From positions 1-34,680 of the forward strand of contig CADCCZ010000012.1 of the NCBI GenBank assembly GCA_902800045.1: a DNA stretch of 34,680 bases, read 5' to 3'. Shown here in pieces: positions 22,612-29,286 of the stretch. The translations under genes were made by a program, and so were the position numbers. Each line of letters starts with the position of its first letter. Within the stretch, counting starts at the first letter, position 1. Under the pieces are notes generated by a model. The model saw only the letters and a program-made list of their open reading frames with translations. It was not told where the DNA came from and searched no databases. This stretch comes from an uncultured Bacteroidia bacterium (GTDB taxonomy: Bacteria; Bacteroidota; Bacteroidia; Bacteroidales; ML635J-15).

Positions 22612-23049
22612 CTACAAGAATGCCCAATTCATTATCCCGACCACAGCCAGATAACGTACAAATTTCCCAACGAACATAAGCACTGCGGTAATGTACGGAT
22701 TGGTACGTAGTAGTCCCATAGCAATGGCAATTATGTCGCCAACTATCGGCAGCCAAGTGAGCAGAGCGGCGGCGCATCCGTATTTTTCCACACGGCTATG
22801 CACCTTTTCCAGTTTTTCGCGCTTTACCCTGAAATATTTCTCCAGCCATTCCCATTTGCACAGCCATCCCATACCGAAGCTAATCATTCCGCCGATGGTG
22901 TTGCCTAAGCTTGCCACGATGACTATAATCCACACGTTGTAGCCCAACAACGACGCTCCCGATACCAATGCTTCCGACGAAAACGGTATTATCGTCGCCG
23001 ACAGCAGGCAGCCGAGAAATAGTCCGAATAGTCCAAGGTTTTCGAGCAT
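22612..23049 (-). CDS. YqaA/DedA-family membrane protein
   Basis: A 145-residue inner-membrane protein of the DedA (SNARE-associated/VTT) superfamily, short YqaA type. It shows LGLFLGCLLSATIIPFSSE at the start, ASLGNTIGGMISFGMGW, the re-entrant-loop stretch LLTWLPIVGDIIAIAMGLLR with the conserved G and D, and a closing FVGKFVRYLAV helix. Family members are thought to move or scramble lipids such as undecaprenyl phosphate or phosphatidylethanolamine. That is notable next to genes expected to use polyprenyl-phosphate sugars, but it has its own promoter (23066-23073) and a 69-base gap to lspA. Length is normal for YqaA. Confidence 0.88.
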   Translation of the reverse strand: MLENLGLFGLFLGCLLSATIIPFSSEALVSGASLLGYNVWIIVIVASLGNTIGGMISFGMGWLCKWEWLEKYFRVKREKLEKVHSRVEKYGCAAALLTWLPIVGDIIAIAMGLLRTNPYITAVLMFVGKFVRYLAVVGIMNWAFL

Positions 23050-23065
23050 GGCAAATTTAAAGTCA

Positions 23066-23073
23066 CAAAGATA
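23066..23073 (-). promoter_or_regulatory. -7 box of the YqaA-family gene
   Basis: TATCTTTG on the minus strand, 16 bases before the ATG at 23049. No clear -33 is visible. Confidence 0.5.
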
Positions 23074-23146
23074 ACATATATGGATTTAATTAAAAAAGGT
23101 AGCTATATACCTGTTGACGCAAAGTGCTTTTGTTATATACCCTCTG

Positions 23147-23336
23147 TGTCATTCCGCAAAACAGAACGAACAGCATAAGGTACGTTGCTTGTGAGTTCGT
23201 TTATGCGGAATCTCCATCACGAAACAAAGTGAGTAATCTCCAATTGAAAACGTTTCTACAGGAGATTCCGCATAGTTGAACAATATAACGCTCCCCGTTC
23301 CGTATCGCGTTATTGTTCTAACTCGCGGAATGACAG
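23147..23336. mobile_element. MITE-like ~190-bp element, copy 2 (inverted)
   Basis: It starts TGTCATTCCGC and ends GCGGAATGACAG. An inner pair GCGGAATCTCC and GGAGATTCCGC forms a second inverted repeat. The left half (AGAACGAACAG, TTGTGAGTTCG, ATGCGGAATCTCC) matches the reverse complement of the right half of the copy at 8605-8795, and the lengths are nearly equal. A related 3' fragment with GTTCCGTATCGCG is at about 28226-28307. No protein is encoded. Confidence 0.65.
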
Positions 23337-23401
23337 TTTAGTAGTACATTCTTTAGTCAATTTGTATATAGGTTCCTATTAGAATGGCATGTGCATATTG
23401 G

Positions 23402-23530
23402 AGCGTTGGCGCATGTTTTTGTCGCGATAGCATACAATGTTCCAGAAACCGAAGACAGTGCAAAACAAATGCAAGGCTTTTGCAATGTTGAGGTAAGGGA
23501 ACATCTACAAAGTAAAAAACTGTGACAACG
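23402..23530. repeat. 129-bp direct repeat, copy 1
   Basis: It shares its last 98 bases (23433-23530, from TACAATGTTCCAG to GTGACAACG) exactly, by eye, with copy 2 at 23869-23997; the first ~31 bases are diverged but alignable (AGCGTTGGCGCA). On the minus strand a 66-codon frame spans it after an AGGAGAGG sequence, but all three frames of the unit are mostly open, so I do not call a gene. It may be the end of a lost mobile element or an RNA gene. Confidence 0.65.
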
Positions 23531-23868
23531 AATTCATTGATTGCCCATACCATTCACCTCTCCTCATCAAGTATTGATTATATGTATCATCTTGATTATG
23601 AATGGTTTGTTGATTGGTATTTCTTCTTTTTTCTTGATTTTCAGCGCCTTATCTAGGTCTTCTCTATACCTGCTCCATACCTGCTCCATACCTGCTCCAC
23701 ACCTGCTCCCTCCATGTTACCCGTAATTTTCAAAAAGTCATGATGAATTGGTTAGACCAACCTCGTAGAGGTTACATGTCAGTAGAACAGAGTGTTCGTT
23801 TTCGGAGCGTTAGCGCGTAAGGACCCCGTTAGGGGTCATGGTTCTGTAGAAAATCAAGCATAAAAGGA
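23531..23868. other. Spacer between the direct repeats with small structures
   Basis: There is no gene here. It holds an inverted pair ACCATTCA/TGAATGGT with inner ATCAAG/CTTGAT (about 23549-23610), four 11-base tandem units ATACCTGCTCC (23666-23709), and two short perfect hairpins, AACCTC-GTA-GAGGTT (23759-23773) and GACCCC-GTTA-GGGGTC (23822-23837). The hairpins recall small repeats I have seen in other Bacteroidales, but I cannot assign them. Confidence 0.5.
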
Positions 23869-23997
23869 AGCGTTGGCGCACATTTTTGCAGCACAGCAAT
23901 ACAATGTTCCAGAAACCGAAGACAGTGCAAAACAAATGCAAGGCTTTTGCAATGTTGAGGTAAGGGAACATCTACAAAGTAAAAAACTGTGACAACG
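23869..23997. repeat. 129-bp direct repeat, copy 2
   Basis: Second copy of the unit at 23402-23530; 23900-23997 is identical to 23433-23530. It is followed by GTTCGG...CCGAAC, a weak hairpin overlapping its end, in the 46 bases before the purF-like stop. Confidence 0.65.
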
Positions 23998-24043
23998 TTC
24001 GGAACGATTATTCGCCCCGAACATTATGTTAGTTGTTTATTTC

Positions 24044-25453
24044 CTAGTATCCGTACGATGCACCGTCGAAGCAATGCAGGCAGAGCTGTTCGCGTGGAAG
24101 ACCAACAGCATCGCAAACGGTCTGCAAGGTATTGAACTTAAGCGTATCGACACCAACGCGCTGGCGAATCATCTCGACCATCTTGGCGTACTGAGGCGAA
24201 GTCTCGTCCTTGTATGCTTCGAGGTTGCGAATCTGTCCACCTTCGAGTTCCTCTATGCAGCGACGTGCTATGAGTTCCATATCGGTTTTCGATGCCGAGA
24301 AATTCAGGAATTCGCATCCGTGAACCAACGGTGGGCAGCTTATACGTACATGTACACGCTTAACGCCACAGTCGTACAACATCTTCACATTGTCGCGGAG
24401 TTGTGTTCCACGAACTATCGAATCGTCGCAGAAAACGGCTTCCTTGCCTTCGAGAACCTTGCGGTTGGGGATGAGCTTCATCTTTGCGACAAGATTTCTT
24501 GTCTCTTGGTTTACAGGCATAAAGCTACGCGACCAGGTCGGAGTATATTTTGCAACGCCACGCTTGTAAGGTATGCCAGCACCTTCGGCATAACCGAGTG
24601 CCATTCCGATGCCCGAATCTGGAATTGCAGAAACGAAGTCTGCCTTTATGTCGTCCTTTTGCCCCATAGCATGTCCGAGTTTGTAGCGAACTTCCTCGGC
24701 GTTGATGCCTTCGTATTCTACGCATGGGAAACCGTAGTAAATCCACAGGAACGAGCAAATCTGCATCTTGTTGTTAGGTGCGAGAAGCTGTTCGATTCCG
24801 TTTGGTGTAACCTTTACAATTTCGCCCGGACCAATGAAGCGGGTTGTGTTGTAGTCGAGGTTGAGGTAGCTGTGGCTTTCGGATGCAATTGCGTAGCTTG
24901 AGCCTTTGCGACCTATTGTCAAAGGTGTGCGACCATATAAGTCACGAGCAGCGATAACTCCATCGGTGGTGAGAATCAGCATGCTGCAGCTTCCCTTGAT
25001 GTGGCGGTAAACATTCTGTATGCCGTCGGTAAAGTCCTTGCCCTGGGTGATTAGCAGCGCAACAAGTTCGGTGGGGTTGGTTGTACCCATGCTCATTTCG
25101 GTGAACTGCTGGTTTACCGAAAGGCACTTTTTCTCCAGTTCGGGGATGTTGTTGATTTTCGACACGGTGACAATCGCAAAACGTCCGAGGTGCGAGTTCA
25201 CAACTATAGGCTGCGATTCGGTGTCGCTGATTACACCGATGCCGAGGTTGCCCAGCATTTCATGCAGGTCGTCGGTGAACTTTGTCCTGAAATAGGAGTT
25301 CTGGATGCTGTGGATGTTACGGTGGAATTTACCGCTTTCTTCGACTGTGCTGATACCAGCACGCTTTGTTCCCATGTGGGAATGATAGTCTGTTCCGTAG
25401 AAAAGGTCTGTTATACAGGCTTCTCTCGAAACGACTCCAAATAGTCCGCTCAT
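24044..25453 (-). CDS. PurF-like amidophosphoribosyltransferase homologue lacking glutaminase residues
   Basis: A 469-residue protein with the layout of PurF, which makes phosphoribosylamine from PRPP in purine synthesis. The C-terminal phosphoribosyltransferase half is intact: FCDDSIVRGTQL at 341-352 is the PRPP loop, and ISAIPDSG-type and KYTPTWSRSFM regions are present. Four Cys at the places of the Bacillus-type Fe-S ligands remain (C233, C380, and C458-x-x-C461). The N-terminal glutaminase half aligns, but the nucleophile is gone: it starts MSGLFGVVS instead of MCGIFG (codon AGC), the H-x-R-Y segment is replaced by GVISDTES, and the HNGN oxyanion motif by TVSKINN. So glutamine hydrolysis is doubtful; ammonia use or another role is possible. 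I recall similar Ser-starting homologues in other Bacteroidales, which would make this a subfamily. Monocistronic; no PurR-type site seen. Confidence 0.85.
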   Translation of the reverse strand: MSGLFGVVSREACITDLFYGTDYHSHMGTKRAGISTVEESGKFHRNIHSIQNSYFRTKFTDDLHEMLGNLGIGVISDTESQPIVVNSHLGRFAIVTVSKINNIPELEKKCLSVNQQFTEMSMGTTNPTELVALLITQGKDFTDGIQNVYRHIKGSCSMLILTTDGVIAARDLYGRTPLTIGRKGSSYAIASESHSYLNLDYNTTRFIGPGEIVKVTPNGIEQLLAPNNKMQICSFLWIYYGFPCVEYEGINAEEVRYKLGHAMGQKDDIKADFVSAIPDSGIGMALGYAEGAGIPYKRGVAKYTPTWSRSFMPVNQETRNLVAKMKLIPNRKVLEGKEAVFCDDSIVRGTQLRDNVKMLYDCGVKRVHVRISCPPLVHGCEFLNFSASKTDMELIARRCIEELEGGQIRNLEAYKDETSPQYAKMVEMIRQRVGVDTLKFNTLQTVCDAVGLPREQLCLHCFDGASYGY

Positions 25454-25790
25454 AAAAAGTAGTTTTTTAGGTTAAAATTTATGTCGCGAAATTACAACAA
25501 TGATTACAAAATTTATGAAAAAAAATGATTTTTTTGCATTGTATATATGGTTTTCGATAACTTTTTGAATATTTTATTGTTATATAAATTGTGGAGGAAA
25601 TTATTAAGCCCATTTGTCCGCAAAATTGCAGGGAAAAATGGAATAATAATGCGGAAAAACTGAATTTTCTTCCGAAAATGTTCTTAAAGTTAGATTTTTT
25701 GAGTAGCAATATTTATTGGGCTAAAAGGCAGATAGGCTAGCAGAATGCAGTTGCCCCCACATGCCTTTAAGCCTTCTAGCCATTGGCCAC
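25454..25790. other. A/T-rich intergenic region
   Basis: It separates the start of the PurF-like gene from the end of the transporter genes. It is A/T-rich; a TAATTTCG about 30 bases before the PurF-like ATG is the only promoter-like match and is weak. The part from about 25718 contains GGGCTAAAAGG, AGGCTAGCAG and TGCAGTTGCCCCC-ACATGCC, half copies of the octamer and CTTAAGG elements seen at 18765-18946. A 76-codon minus frame here has no protein character. Confidence 0.5.
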
Positions 25791-26381
25791 TCAAACCATT
25801 TCCGGCAACCCGTATGCCAAAAAACCAATCGCTCCGCAGATGAGAATCAGCAATATTGGACTTTTCTTGAATTTGTATGATGCTACGAATACACCTATAA
25901 AAATTAATATGCTAAGCACAAACCTGAATGTCGATTCGGTTGGCGAGCCAAAATTCTCGGTAGATGTAAGCAGCAGAGCCGATGCAGCAATCAAACCTAC
26001 CACGACCTTGCGCAAAATCAGGAAAATATTGGCTAAAGTAGGGTTGTCCTTGTGTTTCAGAAGCACCTTTGTTATAATAAGCATCAGCAGGAACGGAAGC
26101 AAAATTACCGAAAACGATGCCAAAAATGCGCCTAACACGCCCATATATTCGGGGTATCCTGCATTTACGACCGCCGTGTATCCTGCGTAGGTTGCTGTGT
26201 TTATGCCAAGAGGTCCGGGTGTCGCCTGACTGATTGCAAGCACGTCGGTGAATTCCTGCGAAGTCATCCACTGGTTTTCGACCACAACTTCGTTCTGTAT
26301 GAGCGCCACCATGGCATAGCCTCCGCCAAAGGTGAAGATGCCAATCTTGAGAAAAGTGTAGAAAAGTTGCCAGAAAATCAT
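25791..26381 (-). CDS. Chromate transporter family protein, second half of a split pair
   Basis: A 196-residue CHR-family membrane protein with about 5-6 hydrophobic helices. It carries the family signature near the start, KIGIFTFGGGYAMVALIQ, and ISQATPGPLGINTATYAGY after the first helix pair. Single-domain CHR proteins are usually encoded as adjacent pairs that form a heteromeric, antiparallel transporter; the partner is the gene just upstream, overlapping by four bases (ATGA). The substrate in gut-type anaerobes may not be chromate; the name is a family label. The C-terminus (GLPEMV) ends shortly after a last helix, as expected. Confidence 0.88.
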   Translation of the reverse strand: MIFWQLFYTFLKIGIFTFGGGYAMVALIQNEVVVENQWMTSQEFTDVLAISQATPGPLGINTATYAGYTAVVNAGYPEYMGVLGAFLASFSVILLPFLLMLIITKVLLKHKDNPTLANIFLILRKVVVGLIAASALLLTSTENFGSPTESTFRFVLSILIFIGVFVASYKFKKSPILLILICGAIGFLAYGLPEMV

Positions 26382-26929
26382 TTTTTAGCCTCCTTTCTGC
26401 TTTTGATTTTGCCATAAACGAATCCGCCAATTCCAGCGACAAGGATTATTATCACCGGCGACACTCCTAGAAGCCATATCAGCAACGCGGCAACCACGGG
26501 GATCCAGAAGTTGCTCCACGAAATTTTTGCTGTCTTTGCCATCTTGAAAACTGGAGCAGCGATGAGGGCTACTACGGCTGGACGAATGCCCTTGAAAATG
26601 CTTTCAACCACCAGGTTGTCGCTAAACTGGCGGAAAAACATGGCGATAGCAATAATCATAATGATTGGCATTAGCACGTTGCCCACGATGGCTACGATGG
26701 CCCCTGCAAGACCGCGTGTGCGGAATCCTACGTTTGTCGCCATGTTTACGGCGAAGACACCAGGCATCGACTGTGCCAGCGACATGGTGTCCATGAATTC
26801 CTCCCTGCCGAGCCACTTGCGTCTGTCGACGATTTCCTGCTCCATGAGCGGAATCATCGCGTATCCGCCCCCGATGGTGAAAGCGCCTATCTTGAAGAAT
26901 GTCCAGAACAGTTCGTGCAGTTTGGTCAT
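26378..26929 (-). CDS. Chromate transporter family protein, first half of a split pair
   Basis: A 183-residue CHR-family membrane protein with KIGAFTIGGGYAMIPLMEQE, AQSMPGVFAVNMATNVGFR and a loop REEFMDTMSL, the same landmarks as its downstream partner but clearly diverged from it. About 5-6 helices and a basic end (KIKSRKEAKK). Its stop overlaps the start of the second gene, so the two are translated together. A -7 box lies at 26947-26954. Confidence 0.88.
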   Translation of the reverse strand: MTKLHELFWTFFKIGAFTIGGGYAMIPLMEQEIVDRRKWLGREEFMDTMSLAQSMPGVFAVNMATNVGFRTRGLAGAIVAIVGNVLMPIIMIIAIAMFFRQFSDNLVVESIFKGIRPAVVALIAAPVFKMAKTAKISWSNFWIPVVAALLIWLLGVSPVIIILVAGIGGFVYGKIKSRKEAKK

Positions 26930-26946
26930 GGTCGATTAATTTTCTG

Positions 26947-26954
26947 CAAATGTA
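26947..26954 (-). promoter_or_regulatory. -7 box of the CHR pair
   Basis: TTACATTTGC context on the minus strand gives TACATTTG, 17 bases before the ATG at 26929. No clear -33 is visible. Confidence 0.45.
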
Positions 26955-26981
26955 AGGAAAATATATTATGTGATACCCGAT

Positions 26982-27024
26982 AAAAAAACGTAGAGACACA
27001 AGGCCTTGCGTCTCTACGTTTTTT
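26982..27024 (-). terminator. Strong bidirectional-looking terminator after the YitT gene
   Basis: Long inverted repeat AAAAAACGTAGAGAC...GTCTCTACGTTTTTT with a central AAGGCCTT, stem of about 19-20 bp, T-tracts on both strands. It ends the YitT-family transcript on the minus strand and insulates the CHR promoter. Confidence 0.88.
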
Positions 27025-27038
27025 ATTAATGATTCCTG

Positions 27039-27983
27039 TTATTCCTTTATCGCCTTGAATCCGTTTCCGAGAATCTCGTTACTGTCGATTACATTGATGA
27101 AAGCGTTGGGGTCGATGTCGTAGATTTGTTCCTTGAGGTGGGTGAACTCGCGGCGCGAAACGGTTGTGTAGATAAAGTTACGCTCCTTGCCGTTGTACAT
27201 TCCGATACCCTTCATGCAGGTGCCACCGCGTTCGAGGTCGTTGATAATCATCTGGCGAACTTCCTCATATTTGTCGCTGACGATGAAGATTGTCTTGTAG
27301 CTCTTTACACCTTCTACTACTATGTCGATTACCTTGCTCTCGATGAAGATAAGGATTATCGAGTAGATTGGCAGGCGGAAGTCGCCGAGGAAGAGCGAAG
27401 TAAGCGTGATGCAGCTGTCGACGATAAGTACCAGTGTGCCAAGTGAAATCTTGGTGTACTTATGCAATATCATCGAGATGATGTCGCTGCCGCCAGATGT
27501 TGCACCCGACTTGAATACCAGACCGATAGCAAGACCGTAGATGATGCCGGCAACAACTGTGTTGAGGAAATAGTCGGGGATGAACCAGCCGCCGTTGTTG
27601 GCGATTTCGACCATGCTGATGCCGTCGATAGGAGCCGCCATTATCGGACCGTCATGTATAATAGGTGAGTAGCCCCAGAACATTTCGAGCAGGAAGGTGA
27701 AGCAGAAGATGAGGATTGTCGAGACAATTGTCTTCACTCCGAACTTCGGACCAAGAATCAGCGTGCCGATTATGAGCAGCGGAACGTCCATGCAGATTGC
27801 GTACAAGCTTATCTTCCAAGGCCAAATGGCATTAAGGACGTTCGACAGACCGTAGGTTCCGCCTGGAGCCATGAGGTAGGGGTTGACGAACATCACATCG
27901 CCGACAGCAAACAGCAGGCTGCCGATGAATACCAAAAAGTAGGAAAAGAACCACTGCTTCGAAAATATTTTTTCTTTTGTCAT
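27039..27983 (-). CDS. YitT family membrane protein (DUF161/DUF2179)
   Basis: A 314-residue protein. About six membrane segments fill residues 13-220, with the family marks GDVMFVNPYLMAPGGTYGLSN and GLVFKSGATSGGSDI-IS, and the last ~85 residues form the cytoplasmic DUF2179 domain (KTIFIVSDKYEEVRQMI, ERGGTCMKGIGMYNGKERN, DIDPNAFINVID). YitT-like proteins are widespread but unassigned; the soluble domain resembles a small ligand-binding regulatory fold. Single gene with its own -7 box (28044-28051) and terminator (26982-27024). Length and order of parts are normal. Confidence 0.92.
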   Translation of the reverse strand: MTKEKIFSKQWFFSYFLVFIGSLLFAVGDVMFVNPYLMAPGGTYGLSNVLNAIWPWKISLYAICMDVPLLIIGTLILGPKFGVKTIVSTILIFCFTFLLEMFWGYSPIIHDGPIMAAPIDGISMVEIANNGGWFIPDYFLNTVVAGIIYGLAIGLVFKSGATSGGSDIISMILHKYTKISLGTLVLIVDSCITLTSLFLGDFRLPIYSIILIFIESKVIDIVVEGVKSYKTIFIVSDKYEEVRQMIINDLERGGTCMKGIGMYNGKERNFIYTTVSRREFTHLKEQIYDIDPNAFINVIDSNEILGNGFKAIKE

Positions 27984-28043
27984 GTTATAAACTTTTATTA
28001 ATCAATAATTTGAGTTTGAATTTTTTCTGAAAATTTGCAGGCG

Positions 28044-28051
28044 CAAAGATA
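28044..28051 (-). promoter_or_regulatory. -7 box of the YitT-family gene
   Basis: TATCTTTG followed by CG on the minus strand, 60 bases before the ATG at 27983. This implies a ~50-nt A/T-rich leader. Confidence 0.55.
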
Positions 28052-28146
28052 CAATAATATTTACTATTTACGAATGACGATTTTCGAATTTCTTCCGCGC
28101 TGTCACAGTTTTTGTATGGTTGGTGTGCCTGCCTAACCACAAAAAC

Positions 28147-28905
28147 GTGCGTTTTTTACGACAACCATGACAACATTGGACAACTTTTTTTTTGTTCCGA
28201 GCCTTGCGAGGAACCATAGTGGTGTGGATATCGTGAGATCGCGGATAGCAGTCTCCGCAACGCTCCACGTTCCGTATCGCGTGCTACGACTAGCTTCCGC
28301 GATGACGAGGAGAGTGTATTGCTGGTTCTTTGTATCGCTCACCAATAGCCGTAATGTTATTTGCCCCCTCGCCCTAAGGTCCTTAAAAACCTTAAGGGCG
28401 TTAAACTTGGGCAAAAACAAACGTGCGGTATTTTACGAACAACTTCTTTCCGAGCCTCGCGAGGAACCCTATTTGTCGTTAATTGTTGTCTCATGTTGTC
28501 CTTGTTGTCGTTTCTTCTCTTTTTTCCGAGCCCTGCGAGGAACCCTCTTGTTGTCCCTTGTTGTTTATTGTTGTCCTAGTTGTCGTTTCTTCTCTTCTTT
28601 CCGAGCCCCGCGAGGAACCCTATTTGTTGTTAATTGTTGTCTCATGTTGTCCTTGTTGTCGTTTTATCCTCTTTTTTCCGAGCCCTGCGAGGAATCCATT
28701 CGTGTAAATTCGTGAGATTCGTGGTAAAATATATTCGTTCCGAGCCCTGCGAGGAACCCTATTTGTTGTTAATTGTTGTCTCATGTTGTCCTTGTTGTCG
28801 TTTCTTCTCTTTTCTTTCCGAGCCACGCGAGGAACCCTTGTCGTTTTATGTAGTTCTAGTTGTCGTTTTCTTGTCTTTTTTAGCGAGCCCTGCGAGCAAT
28901 ATTCG
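28147..28905. repeat. Repeat block 4: about eight GTTCC hairpins with GTTGTC runs
   Basis: No gene. CCGAGCC-N-GCGAGGAA hairpins start near 28194, 28447, 28525, 28598, 28676, 28736, 28817 and 28883; between 28440 and 28905 the spacing is about 60-80 bases. A fragment of the MITE-like element (about 28226-28307) and a CTTAAGG hairpin (28354-28418) are inserted near the left end; as at 262-370, the hairpin is followed by ACGTGCGGT and TTTTACGA, so these two families travel together. Stop-free frames across the block are by-products. Confidence 0.75.
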
Positions 28906-29122
28906 TGTAAATTACCCACCTTCTTTTAGTAGGTATTTTTACCCGATTTATAAGTCTTTTTACGCTATTGTCTAGTAATCAGCAGTATATCTTTTGTTGA
29001 TATGTTAAAATTCACTTCGTCGGAAATTTATCCGAGCTTCGTCTGTGATTTTGAGCTGTTCGCCCTCAAAAAATGTATTTTTCGTGTCCCACTAACCTGT
29101 TATTCGTATAACCCATTTTACG
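28906..29122. other. Intergenic stretch without a gene
   Basis: A/T-rich. Two short stem possibilities are visible: TCGGA-AATTTA-TCCGA (about 29019-29034) and TTTTGAG...CTCAAAA (about 29051-29073), the latter flanked by A and T runs and possibly a weak terminator. I see nothing else I can support. Confidence 0.4.
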
Positions 29123-29152
29123 ATACAAGTAGGTAATATTACCTATTGGTAT
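29123..29152. promoter_or_regulatory. 30-bp palindrome upstream of the InlB-repeat gene
   Basis: Perfect 16-bp core TAGGTAATATTACCTA (29130-29145) extended outward with ATAC/GTAT arms and two mismatched pairs. It ends 17 bases before the -33 box of the promoter at 29169-29200, the usual place of an activator or repressor operator. The regulator is unknown. Confidence 0.5.
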
Positions 29153-29168
29153 ATTATTCGAAATATAG

Positions 29169-29200
29169 TTGTGCTGTATGTAGCAAAAAAAATATTTTTG
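29169..29200 (+). promoter_or_regulatory. Promoter of the InlB-repeat gene
   Basis: TTG (29169-29171), 21 bases, TATTTTTG (29193-29200) followed by CG. Transcription from about 29207 leaves ~80 nt to the ATG at 29287. Confidence 0.6.
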
Positions 29201-29286
29201 CGCTCGAAAAATAAGAAAAAGTTAGCCTATTTGTTAGTGTTTTATTTAGGTCCTTTTTCTCGTATATATGTTGTTGTATTATTGTT

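Noticed and set aside
23353..23553. Small minus-strand gene after an AGGAGAGG sequence
   Set aside because: It lies over the 98-bp duplicated unit, whose other frames are also open, and Bacteroidota rarely use such Shine-Dalgarno sites; kept as a repeat.
25479..25709. 76-codon minus frame upstream of the PurF-like gene
   Set aside because: It is A/T-driven Phe/Lys/Ile composition with no recognisable motif, lying in the promoter region of the gene.
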